Source of the DNA: Liolophura sinensis
Taxonomy: Eukaryota > Mollusca > Polyplacophora > Chitonida > Chitonidae
Assembly (NCBI RefSeq): GCF_032854445.1
Contig: NC_088304.1
Location: forward strand, 22,949,704 to 23,013,703
Length of the DNA stretch: 64,000 nt
Reading direction: 5' to 3'
Shown piece by piece: positions 46,210 through 57,800 of this stretch. Under the pieces are notes generated by a model, which saw nothing but the letters and a program-made list of their open reading frames with translations, was not told the origin of the DNA and did no database searches. A program made the translations under genes and the position numbers. How positions within the stretch are numbered: the first letter of the stretch is position 1; each line of letters begins with the position of its first letter.

Positions 46210-46460
46210 ATTTACGCCGAAAATGCTTTATAAAGGAGACGAGTTTTTCCCAGTTCTTCTCACTCAGCAGGGTATCATCGTTCCACAAGTCACTCAATTT
46301 TACAGGCTTGTACCTCGTTGTTTATTGGCCTATACACCAGAATTGTTCACTTCTACAACTAGGGCTGAGTTTCATAGATGTAAACATGTACAACCCTAGC
46401 TGGGAATGAGTATGTGTGTATCAAGAAGAAGACAGGGGTGAATTTCACTTTGACAGAATC
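46210..46460 (+). repeat. 3' flank module E (downstream of copy 12)
   Basis: GCCGAAAATGCTTTATAAAG, CTGAGTTTCATAGATGTAAAC and CAAGAAGAAGACAGGGGTGA match the flanks of copies 7 and 9. Confidence 0.7.
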
Positions 46461-46499
46461 ACATAGAGCAGCAGTGTAATATATTGTGCATACGAGTTT

Positions 46500-46690
46500 C
46501 CGTGGGGAGTTAGCTTATTCATAACTAACGAGGCTGTGAGTTCGAATCCAGCTGGCATCTATTGCGGCCGTGCGGAAGTATTCCCCAAGTAATGACTGGT
46601 TTAGTTACCCTTATACGTGACTGACTCCACACAGGTGATATATTTGTCGCAGGAAACACCAATAGGATGAACGAATCAAAGAAAAAAATA
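46500..46690 (+). mobile_element. SINE-like module D downstream of copy 12
   Basis: GTGAGTTCGAATCCAGCTGG, then CAGGTGATATATTTGTCGCAGG and AATCAAAGAAAAAAATA. Confidence 0.65.
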
Positions 46691-46893
46691 GCTGATGAAA
46701 ATTTGGTAAAATATACATTTTATTTGGTAAATTCTTCATTTCCAAAGAAAAGACATCTTGTACATGGTGTAAATCGAGGAAAACAATAATAGAAATCAAT
46801 ACACAGATGAAATAACGAATTATATCATTTCACTAAAGCAAAGAGTAAAAACGTTATCTCTTAGGAAGGTCAAAGTAAACATTTGAATATTTC

Positions 46894-47510
46894 TCAACGT
46901 CGGCGCCTCTCGCCACTTTCCGCCGCTTCGGCAGTTTCCGCTGCCTCCGTAGCTTCTGCCGCTTCGGTAGCTTCCGTCGTCTCTGCAGCTTCGGTCGCGG
47001 CTGGGAACAGAAATATCACGTCATTCGTCGACATTTTGTGGAAAAGTTTAGCCTTCCATCCCGACTGTCCACCCAATCCGACCCAACCCAACCAAAAACA
47101 CAAATACTTATTTATATTTATTTGTTTTATTTATACACTTACAAATTCTCTTTTTATCCCGTTATATTAATGTTATGAAGAGAAACATTAGCAAATGATG
47201 ATTATCCATTTTGCAATCCTCTGACACAGTTTTTTAAAGCATAAAACAAAGTTTGGAATAAATCTACTCTGTTCTTCTTGTTTAATTTTTTCATGTACGT
47301 GATAAAGATATACATGTATACTACCATTTTTCGACTATTAGCATCTACAGTTTAATATTTAAACTACTCACTTTCCGATTCTCTTTTGGCGATCTTGTGT
47401 CTGTTGACCAAAAACTGACTGGCTGCTTTCTTGTCAAGTGTCATGGCTTCTATGGAAACGGTTACCATGACAACCAGGCAGGCGATGAGGACGATGGTGG
47501 AAGTCTTCAT
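46894..47510 (-). CDS. Family copy 12: secreted KR-processed Glu-x-x repeat peptide, 81 aa
   Basis: The coding exons are 47510-47372 and 47000-46894 (minus strand); exon 1 ends at 47743 and AATAAA is at 46724-46719. The signal peptide carries VVMVTVSIEA, as in copy 4. The basic segment is the consensus AASQFLVNRHKIAKR. Nine triplets follow, then ESGERRRR, with TGA as stop where the others use TAA or TAG. The 3' flank belongs to the copies 5-12 lineage although the exon 2 region resembles copy 4, which points to exchange between lineages. Confidence 0.85.
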
Positions 47511-47828
47511 GTTTACTGAAATGAAACAAAAGTTCATGAGCTGGTAAGAAAATGTGAATTATGTGTTACATTTTGCCTTTTGTGTTTAAATGATCTCGAT
47601 ATACTGCACAAGATCTGTGTACTAATGTGAAGAGAAAATATCATTTGATGCAATCCATGTTTCTAAATGCTGAGGGGTCGGGAAAAACTTTGTTCTAAGA
47701 CAACTTTGTTGAGAAATAAAAGCAAAAGATAAATATACTCACGTGTGACTTTGGATCCTAAAATGTCTTAAATGGGAATTTTTGATCTGTCGAGAAGTTG
47801 TTTTCTGCTTTGACAATCAGACATCGGC

Positions 47829-47889
47829 TGTATTTATATGAAGTTCTCTCGCCCAAAGGTGTGACATGACCTGACTGATTTTGATCGAC
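47829..47889 (-). promoter_or_regulatory. Promoter of family copy 12
   Basis: Minus-strand TATA at 47838-47831 (ATATAAATACAG). Upstream are AGGTCATGTCACACC and GGGCGAGAGAA. Confidence 0.75.
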
Positions 47890-48454
47890 CAATAAATGCA
47901 TTTCCCAAAATAGCCGGTTAAAGTTTATTTCAAGAAAGTTCACGATATCTCGAATAGAGAGGAAGTAAGATTTCTGACCATGCGTGGGAAAATGTGGATT
48001 CGGTCTGGCTAAAAGTGCTCGCTTTGTCGTCAAAGCTCACGCTTGCGGGATTTTTAGTAAGTGGACAGTTTGTACATGGGAAAGAGTACAAAGACATTAT
48101 AAACATAATGCAAAACACGATAGTCAAACCATATTTATTTACATCTATGCTTTTTTACGCATATATTTGATTTGATTTTTGTCAGTGTATGCAAATGTAT
48201 TTTTACCAAAAAAGTCAAAGATACGAAAAAAGGCGAGCTTTTTTATATCAAAATCTTCATTAAATGGTTCTCCATCGAAATAGATTATAGGATTCGTCAT
48301 CAAAACGGATAATGGTACTTTGGCTTGCATAATAGCTACAGGAGAGCAAAAAAATTTGTTATAGGCAAAAGAAATTTGATGTTGAAACCTTTTGTTAAAA
48401 TATGCTTAATCAAAGCATGCTTACACGTAATATGTCACCCTCACGATTGCAAGC

Positions 48455-49040
48455 GAGTGAAAGGTTTTGATAAAAGCATTACTGTGTTAAAATGTTCCCC
48501 TTCAAAGCACATATAAATTGCTTTCGTGTTTACAAGGGGGTGAGTTAAAAAGGTTTTGATATAAGCATTACTGTGTTAAAATGTTCCCCTTCAAAGCACA
48601 TATAAATTGCTTTCGTGTTTACAAGCGGGTGAGTTAAAAAGGTTTTGATATAAGCAAAACCGTGTAAAAACTTCCAACTTCAAAATAGCTAGAAATTGCT
48701 TTTGTATTTTACAAGCTGGTGAGTTAAAAAAAGTTGGGATATAAGCAAACCCGTGTTAAAATGTTCTTCTTCAAAACAGATATAAGTTGCTTTCGTATTT
48801 ACAAGTGCGTGGGTTAAAAAGTTTTCGATATAAGTAAAACCGTGTTAATGCTTTAACCTTAAAGACATATATAAATTGCTTTCGTATTTACGAGCACGTG
48901 AGTTAAAAAGGTCTTGGTATACACATGTATTAAGCAAAACCGTGTTAAAAAGTTATCCTTCAAAACAGATATAAATTACCCTCGTGTTTATAGTGGGCGA
49001 GTCAAATCTAGTTTGGTTAAAAGGTTTTGATATTAAAATC
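48455..49040 (+). repeat. About 89-bp tandem repeat
   Basis: About six units of GTTAAAAAGGTTTTGATATA, AGCA...CCGTGTTAAAATGTTC and ATATAAATTGCTTTCGTGTT. Divergence increases along the array. Confidence 0.85.
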
Positions 49041-49659
49041 TGGCTTCAATTTAAAACAGATACTCTTCAACAAAAATAGATTTTAAATATTTTTCTAAAA
49101 GAAGAATGGCACAAAACAAACGACCAGCAATACTTTACGTAATACACACAATACTGTCACGCGCGTTAGTTCATTCTGATTGGGGGGATTGTGGGCAAAG
49201 CGTCACCAACGACCAAGTGAGAAAAATAGGTGAGCGTTGGAAGAAAGAGCATTGAAGACTATGTCCATGCAACTTGGAATAATAGTTATTCTTTTTGATA
49301 TTTTTGGAAAAAATCGAATTTTTGCTATTTCTTTAGAATAACCGAAACAATTAACTTTCACAAAATATGAGCCTCTTCTGCGCACGTGCATGGATTTTTG
49401 GCGATAGCCTCTTTAGTATTTTATATGATCATTTTTTTTTACATGATACTGACTGTACAAATGCAGAAAAAGTCTTGAATTCTTTGGTCATCTTTATGGA
49501 TCGTGATCGGTCTGATAGAAGCCAATGGTGTGATATCGAATTTTTCTACATTGATATTCATATTTGGAAGACATGCTTGTGAATGTTCAGTGTAAAACAA
49601 TGTGTGCCCGTAAACAAAAACGGACTATTTCACCATTACTGGCTTCCAGCTCCAGTCGT

Positions 49660-49800
49660 GTATGTCAGCAAGCTGCGGAATGTCGTGTGGGTTTTCCCAG
49701 GGCTCTGCCCGGTTTCCTCCCACCATAATGCTGGCCGCCGTCGTATAAGTGAAATATCCTTGAGTACGGCGTAAAACACCAGTCAAATAAATAAATAAAT
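49660..49800 (+). mobile_element. SINE A fragment
   Basis: GGGCTCTGCCCGGTTTCCTC, CCATAATGCTGGCCGCCGTC, AAATAAATAAATAAAT tail. Confidence 0.85.
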
Positions 49801-50780
49801 CCCCCCAAAAACGAGACAAAATGTGTTTTAGGATAGAGTTTTTAACGTCCACCGACACTTACAGTATTTCATGCTTTCTTTCACTTTTACAAGTATTAAG
49901 TAAACGAGTCCTTTTGTAATGAGAGTTAAATATGTCCAAAGTCAGTTTATTTTGTTTCGTTACGTGATATTTCAGCTATCATTGACACAGTTTGATATGT
50001 TCTTTGACTTAAACTGGAACATATATCACAAAAAAGTAAAACAATTATTACGGAAACTGATGAATAATTTTGCCAAAACCTGGATCAGAAATAACCATAT
50101 ATCCACAGATTAGCTCGTGAATAGAAATGTTGATTGTATTCATTTAACCGCATTTGACCAGTGTTTTACGCTCCGCTATATATATCACATATAGGAGTAA
50201 AACAACTTTCAAACTGATGGGTGCAGGGAGCCAGGGAGAGCCCTGGGGGTGGAGGTGGTGGGTGGAAACTTTCTAGAGTAAAAAAAAAGCCAGTACCTGC
50301 TGCACAAGATGTCATTGATAGTTCAGTATGTAATGTAATTGGAATCAAAGGCGATAAAGCTTGGTAGGAGTACACACCCATTTCCTCACAAAGGGCTATC
50401 TATGTATGAAGAAAATAAAAGAGTTTTTATTACTATTATTTTTGGTCTTTTCTAAAACACCGCCTAGGCCTAGGGTGAACCTTATCGGTCTGTCTTGTGA
50501 AATTGACACGCTGTTATCTTGTCAAGAACAAACTTATAAGTGAGGGGCGGCAGAGATCAAAGGTTTGTAAGGGTGCGGGTGCGTCTCTCCCCTCGGGCAG
50601 ACAAAACGTCTACACCATCTCACAGATTGCCTCCTTAGACAAACACGTTACGCCATATACTGACCAGGGAACATCACAAATAGACCAAAACAATACGAAT
50701 CATGTTAGGTGTGTCTTTTACAGTTTCTTGTACATCCAATTTTTTTTTTATAATTTTTTTGTCATTTTTTTCATTAAGGC
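49801..50780. other. Gene-free stretch
   Basis: Nothing recognised upstream of the copy 13 TATA. Confidence 0.5.
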
Positions 50781-50783
50781 CAT

Positions 50784-50882
50784 ATTTGTATAAATTCGGG
50801 GTAAAATTGTACCTGTATCATGAAACAAAAATCAATCGTACTAACCGTACTGCATCTGTTTACGAGGAAGCGCACGTTTTCG
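50784..50882 (+). promoter_or_regulatory. Probable promoter and exon 1 of copy 13
   Basis: TTTGTATAAATTCGG (TATA 50789-50796) equals the copy 11 TATA region. A plausible non-coding exon 1 follows, ending at 50882 before GTAAGT. I do not see the AGGTCA or GGCGAGAGAA elements. The link over the 900-base intron is inferred. Confidence 0.5.
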
Positions 50883-51789
50883 GTAAGTAAGTTTAAATAT
50901 CCTATTTGAAAACATCTTGATATTTTGCTACACTGTATAATTAAGACGTACAGCGACGACTTCCTGAGCTCTGCACAGAAATATTTCTGTCATGTCTTTT
51001 TCTAGGATTTCACTCAGTGTGAAGATTTGAAATCTCAACGTTGTTTTACACAATCTTCATAAGTTCACATGGAGAAGATCTATTGTTGTAAAAATACAAG
51101 TAGGTCCAACGTGATCTAGGTTTAAAATACTAGGCCCACTTGCGCAAAAAAAGTCGTAGGTACAATCGAGTTCAAACACTACAATTGAGTTTACAATACA
51201 TGTTCAAAATAATTCTAAATCATAATGATTCCGCAGCTAACAACAACAACGTGTGAAACAATTCTCTTAACATCTCTTTGAGACAATTCAACTGCATACC
51301 TTTCTAACCGATTCGAAAATTACCAACTAACAATCTACCTAAGGCTATCTAAGGCAAATGTTTGTTTTGGGCCGATTGTAAATGTTTACCAAAGGGCCGA
51401 CCCGATTAAAATGTTTTTGTTGTAAATTACGACTCTCATGGCTTACAATTCCTTTGTGTGAGGGAGTGTCGCTTGTAGGTTTGATCCTTATCAACCACAC
51501 AAAACTGCACTGTAGCTCAAACTGTAAGCAAATGTTACTGTAAAAAAATACATCAGTTGTTAATACATTTTTGTGAGTTATTTTCATAAAACTGTGTATT
51601 TAATGCTTATCACAACCTTAGTTATACATTAACTGTTGTATAGCCTAAAAGTTGGTTTGTAACTCAATGCCTGTATGAGGTTTGATAATCAGAATACTGA
51701 TAATGCAAGTTCAAAACTTGTTGTGCACGACTTGTCTGCAAAAAGACATAATCGGTTATCCATTATTCGTATCTTACAGGAGTACAACC

Positions 51790-52440
51790 ATGAAGTCGTC
51801 CACCATTATCCTCATCGCCTGCCTGGTTGTCTTGGTAACCGTATCCACGGGCGCCATGACCCTTGACAAGAAAGCTGCCAGTCAATTTTTGGAGAAAAAG
51901 CACAAGGTCGCGAAAAGAGAAGCTGGTGAGTGGTTTGTTGTCTGAGACACAACAGTGACTTCAAGTGAATTCACGAGTTCTAAGATTTCATGTAGTCTGT
52001 TGTTAACTGAAGTCCGTTCTCTTACGAGTCGTAAAATATAAAACAGATGACATTTCAACAATGACGAGTAACGTGTTTACGCACTAAAACAAGTAAAAAT
52101 GTTTTAATGTGTGGTGTATTTTCTAGAATGATCCTCAAAGATAAAGCTTTACATTTAGTACGTCGAATCACGAAGCATTAGTGCACGAAAATTTTTTAAA
52201 CATCTCTTAAACAATTTATTTAGTTAAAACATTGAGACAATGTATTCCTCGCGTGAATCGTAGCAAGAGAAAATGTTCCGCGAGTTCATCTTCTGAATAT
52301 AAAGGAACCTTGTTAATGTTTGTCTAAATTTATTCAAGTAGATGTGTCGCGCGCTATTTGTATTCACAGAGGAAACTTCTTCCACGGAAGCTGCTGAAGC
52401 CAATGAAGCGGCGGAAAGTGGCGAAAGGCGCCGACGTTAG
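51790..52440 (+). CDS. Family copy 13: divergent member, 68 aa
   Basis: The coding exons are 51790-51925 and 52370-52440; the intron is phase 1 as in the family, and exon 2 begins after TTACAG at 51780. The signal peptide is MKSSTIILIACLVVLVTVST plus GA. The basic segment is AASQFLEKKHKVAKR, so VNRHKI has become EKKHKV while the KR site is kept. Exon 3 is short and irregular (ETSSTEAAEANEAAES), but the GERRRR end is unchanged. The introns show no close match to other copies, so this is the oldest split in the window. AATAAA at 52792-52797 is a possible poly(A) signal. Confidence 0.8.
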
Positions 52441-52889
52441 TGACGTCACAAAGAGGATAAGGTATAACAGATTTCTAAGCAAAAAAATATACATGTACCT
52501 ATCTTTCCCTGCAACGATGACCAGCTGTATTTATTTTATGCTATTATATTTTAAAATATTTTTTTATATAAGCTACCTGTATAGAAAACCAAATACCTAT
52601 TAAGTTCTGTAAACCTGAAGTAAATTCAGGCAAGCCAGTTATGTATCGTTTATGTATCAAGTGACATGTGCAAAGTGCAAGTGCTGGTCTACACTCAGAG
52701 CGAAGTTTTCGGATCAAAAGAAGTTTTATCAGTTCATGACCCCTTTTAAGAAATACACCTGTCACATGTTGGTCCAGTGACTAAACCGTTGAATAAATAA
52801 ACACAGATGACAGTCTATAAGTGGAATCCACTTTACAAACAAATGTCATTATCTGAGGATTTTTTTTAATAAAACATATTTTATCTGCA

Positions 52890-53200
52890 GATACCGAAAG
52901 CGTGGACTGACACCATCAAACCTCAGAAAACGCCGAGGTCATTGGCACACCCGAACCACCCAACCAACCAACCACTGAAGCCACTAAAACCATTGACGTA
53001 CCCAAAACCACTGAAGCAAGAAACAACTGAAGCACCGAAGCCATCGAAACCACTGGAGTAACCAAAACAATCAAAGTACTCAAACTGCTGCAGTACCAAA
53101 CCACTGAAGTACCAAAGCGACTGAAGTACCATAACCACTGACGTACAAAAACCACTAAAGTACCCAAACCACTGATGCAACAAAACCGATAACGTCGCTG
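52890..53200 (+). repeat. 18-bp ACCACTGAAGTACCCAAA repeat after a possible acceptor
   Basis: Degenerate Thr/Glu-coding units follow TTTTATCTGCAG, but every frame has stops. It may be a decayed exon-3-like repeat or simple minisatellite. The minus-strand frames of 83-94 codons are products of the repeat. Confidence 0.55.
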
Positions 53201-53854
53201 TAATCACAGAGCACCGAACTTCCTAACTAGGAAACACAGGCCGCCAAAACTGTCTCAAGCCGCCGAAGGATGCCTCTAAAACTAATCACGATAGTGATGC
53301 ACCACTGAACACATTATACAGGAAAACTGAAATTTTACTTATGCAGGATAACACGTTTTGATGGTCAATAATAAAATATTTTTTCTGAGATAGTAAATCT
53401 CACATATGAGTTTTTCCCCTTTCTTTCGTGTTCATGATTGAAAATATAGGAGTAGGAAATATAAAGAAGCCGTGATAGCTGTATTGCTCGTAGAAACCGG
53501 TACTGGGGCTTTCCAATCGTTTGCATATATAGTATAGGAATTCTTGTAACTTATGTAGCAACAATACGCTCTACCTTGCTGAAAAACAATTCCAGACATT
53601 TTATTGAAGGAGACGAAAACTTAAAATTGATGTTAAAATCAGGTGGAAGGGTATGAAAAGTTATCTGCAAATATGGTCTTTTTTTCGATTTTTTTTCTTT
53701 TAGGAGAAATGGGTTTTCAAAAATATTTTTGTACATATACATATTTGGGACCACATCTTGGAATATATCGTCTTTGCGTTATTATGTTATACAAAATAAT
53801 AATAATTTAAAATTTATGAATTTATGAATTTGGTCATGAATAATCATAGGCTCG

Positions 53855-53978
53855 CGGGAAGGTCTGACAGTAACCTGCGGGTGGTTATAGATTTCCCCCG
53901 GGCTCTGCCAGTTTTCGTCTTACCATAATGCTGGTAGCCGTAGTATAAGTGAAATATTCTTGAGTACGGCGTAAAACA

Positions 53979-54014
<36 letters not shown>

Positions 54015-54016
54015 AT
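53855..54016 (+). mobile_element. SINE A with long AAAT tail
   Basis: GGAAGGTCTGACAGTAACCT to TTGAGTACGGCGTAAAACAT, then about nine AAAT units. Confidence 0.85.
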
Positions 54017-54855
54017 ACATGATCATAGCTGTATGGTATTATTGTAGAGAGCACTTCTCTTTCACTAGGTACATGATTACCCGGCTGACAACACCATTCA
54101 GCGACACATGCGTAGTGCCACTTCATAGAATACACGCTGACTCTCAGTAGTGGGTTCGATTCCCGGGCGGCGCATAGTTTCTGTTCGAACTGGAAGTGTA
54201 TTTGAAAAGGCTGGTAAAAGATGAGTCTTAAAAACCAAGGCAGCAAGTTCACTGAGCACGAAGACGTAACTATGTTGTTGAAGTCATATACTTTGGAAAG
54301 CTAACCGTCCATTGTAATGTTTTATGGACAAGCGTTAATTTTGGTGATAAAGAAGATGTATGATACGTAGCTCCAGTGGCACAGTCGATAAGTGGGCTGA
54401 CAGTCCGATAACCGATTGTGCAGCTTGTACTTATAGACAGTATCTGAAACTTGAGTATCAAGTGTTAAGACATGTGGAGATTGTGAGATCGATCCGGCCT
54501 TACCAGTATAGACTTCGGATTTAAATATATCCCCTACTGAGTCTCATAGCCGTAGTCGTAACACCAAGCTAGTTTGTCTGGAGATAAGAGTAAGGGATGA
54601 ATGCTCATTGTGTTTCTGAATCGTCAGAAACACGAGATGTGGGTTAATTGGTGATAAAAAAAATAAATATTTTAGCGTACTGAGACTAGTTATCTACGGG
54701 AAAGAACTCTTTCCTTACCTGTTTCTCCCAGTTATGTCCCTGTGTTACCAGAGCAGGTGTTTCAGTCGTGACGGCTGTCCTGGGGTATCTTATCTCCTGA
54801 ACTTTCGCGACTTTCACATAAAGGAACTGTGTACAGGTCAGGTAAAACTTTAAAA

Positions 54856-57800
54856 ATGGCAGCTGTGCATTTGTTAGCATTAACTCTTCTTTTCATGGTA
54901 AGTAAGTGCATGTGTGTCTCAGACAGCCCGCTAAAAGAGACTATTTGAGCATGGAATGATATTTTGTCAGCGTATTTTAGGTCAAGCAGTAATTCTTTGC
55001 ATTCCAGAAACGTTTCTCGCTATAACGTTGCAATGCAATGAGAGACTGATGGGTCATTGAGCCGCGCTGGCGCGCTAACCACCTTGGCCACCGTGGCCCT
55101 TTTTCCATAATTCGTTTTAATCAATGGTGTATGTATTTATTTATTTATTTGATTGGTGTTTTACTCCAAACTCAAGAATATTTCATTTATACGAAGACGG
55201 TGAGCATTACGGCGAAAGGAAGCAGGGCAGAGCGTCCGTCCACAAGGTGCTGGCAGACCTTTCCACGTACAGCCGAAGTGAAGCCAGCACTACATGGACT
55301 TGAACTCACAGCGATCGCTTTGGTAGGATAATCCTGAATTTGTGCCGTAATCAATGCTGTATATTGATTGATCTACATATGACCGGGTCACGCTCGTATT
55401 TCAGGTGGCTACCAGGGTCCTAGGGATCGGGGAAGATTGTTCCGTGGCGTCAGACTGTGCTAAAGAGGAATGCTGTCTGTCACACGGAGGACTTAAGGGC
55501 AAAAGGGAAGCCCTGGGGAGCTGTCATGCACTGGGGCACTCTGGACAAAGTAAGATACCTTGAAACCCTGAACCGTTGTCGTTCGGCAAAAGTTTAATTG
55601 TTACACTACATGCACCGACTTCACTGCAAAGTTTATGTCAGGAAATTCTATAAATTCTTCATAGTAATTTACTATAGTTGAGGAATGGCCATTGATTTGC
55701 ATTAGAAAACGACACAGGCTAAGTAATTGCTAAATTGCATCCCTCCAATGACAAGTCACTGGGCGTCGTGTTGAACTATGGAAGAAAATAATCCCAACAA
55801 AAAAACCCAAATTAAATAAAACGGCAAAAAAAAAAAAAAAAATGTTTCAACACAACAAGACATATGGCGTCACTTGAGGAAGGCGTTGTTCTCGGAAGTG
55901 AGAGAGAAAAGAGATTATTCTGTAGCATTTCTGATTTCCATTCTTCGGCCAATTGGTCACTGTAACGTAACAGGACGTGCTTGTATTGTGTTTGTAATTA
56001 AAAGTGTACTACAGTTCATGAAACTTAAAGACATACCATTGCTCAGGTGAAATAGTAAGTGTTCGATTTTTTTTCCAGAATGCTTCGTCGAGAACCGCTT
56101 CGCCTCCCACGGTGTCTATTACTCGTGCCCATGTGCCTCGGGGTATCACTGTAAAGGCCAAAGGCTGATTGAGATCCCATACGGCGAGACCGGTGAGACT
56201 AACGTCAGCAATACTCAAAACATACCATGTTAAATACACTCTCGCGTCACTCAAATAACAGGCTTTCTGTTAAATTTAATTTAATTAAATTTGTTTTCTT
56301 TTCTTGACAGAGAAACCCAACGCCTTTCATCTTATTTAGAGAAGAAGCGTCAAGATAAACATTAGGAGAAAACATAAAATTGGTGTCAAAATCAGATTGA
56401 ATATTAGGAGATATTGCAACAGACAAAAAAAATGTGCTCTTTTCAGTCTATAGTGTCATTTTATTAAGTTTTCTTCTCCTTTAAGTCACTTGTAGGAAAG
56501 CCCGTCAAAAACATGCCAAAGGTCGGTGGTTTTCTCTGGCCACTCTTCAGTCATAAAACCGATCGCCATGGCAACAGTGAAGATGAGTATGGTGTATAAC
56601 AACAATCAAATACATAGAAAACATTAAATCAAAGCCACATTGCCATTTTCTTCAGGGACATGTGAGAGACGTGTGAAGTCCTGTGCTACTGGCGCCGACT
56701 GCGCAGAGGACGAGTGCTGTATGTCGCTAATACGGCCAATTGGAAAACGGAAGAGGGCAATGAACGAGTGTCGTAAACTGGGGAATGTCAAAGACAGTAG
56801 GTTTAGTATTCCTATATACCTGTAAATCAAAAACAAAGCATGTCAGTTGTTTGGTATCCTTGGGGTCTGGAAAGAAGGGACAGTCTGGTGTCCGTGTAAG
56901 GCTGGTCATCCTGACCACAGGCTCACGAAGCTATCTTAGACTTCAGTCCAACTTAGTCTTAACTGGTGATATTATTCCTGAACATATACTTGGAATTATA
57001 GTCTAATTTTCAGTTTGGCCCTGAATGTGTTAGATAGCCGTTAATATTAAAATTAAGATTCTTAACATAAATCACAATTTTAAAGTGGTACATTGTTTTG
57101 CAGTTTGAAAACGTGTCACTTACGTTTAAGACTGCTTCGTGATCTTAGAGTCTGACTTTTGTTTTCTAGTATGATGTGGTCAGGGAAAAAGGACCTCTCT
57201 ACATTCCAGTGTCCGTATAAAGCTTGTCGAACTGACTTTTGTACATGGTTACAGGTTGTCTCGTGTCGTTGGGATCGGGGAAGAAAGACCACTCGACATT
57301 CCAGTGTCCGTGTAAGGCCTCTCTGAAGTGTCACCCTAATGGCCAGTTTGATATGCCACTCGGAGCTATGGGTGAGTCGCGTTGTTAGAAATTATTAATA
57401 CATGTATATCTAAAAATGGGATATAGTAAACAAGAAAGAAATAAAACTAGTTTTTAACTGAGATTAAAGCTTAAGCGAAACTGAAAGCTCGTTAACGTGA
57501 CTATATATGTATATACGACCAGAACTCAAGCAGAAAGCTCATTTATCGGTTAACTAGCCAAACAATGGGGTTCTCCAGCCCTCTACATAGGGAAGTAAAT
57601 CTTGTAACTCAGAAAACAACCTGCTTAAATAACAATACCACTGATTTCAATATCATGTTATAACCATGAATAATCACAGCTGACAGTGTTATTCAAATAG
57701 GTAGATGGCACTGTTGTTCCGTGAATTATAAGATTGGCTTCCCTTTGTAGAGGGCTAGTGAGCTCCATTGCAAGCCGAAGAGGTTTGGATAATTGCAGTT

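Noticed and set aside
54100-54175. Possible tRNA gene near GTGGGTTCGATTCCCGGGCG
   Set aside because: A B-box-like stretch is present, but I could not fold a full cloverleaf. Most B-box motifs here belong to SINEs.
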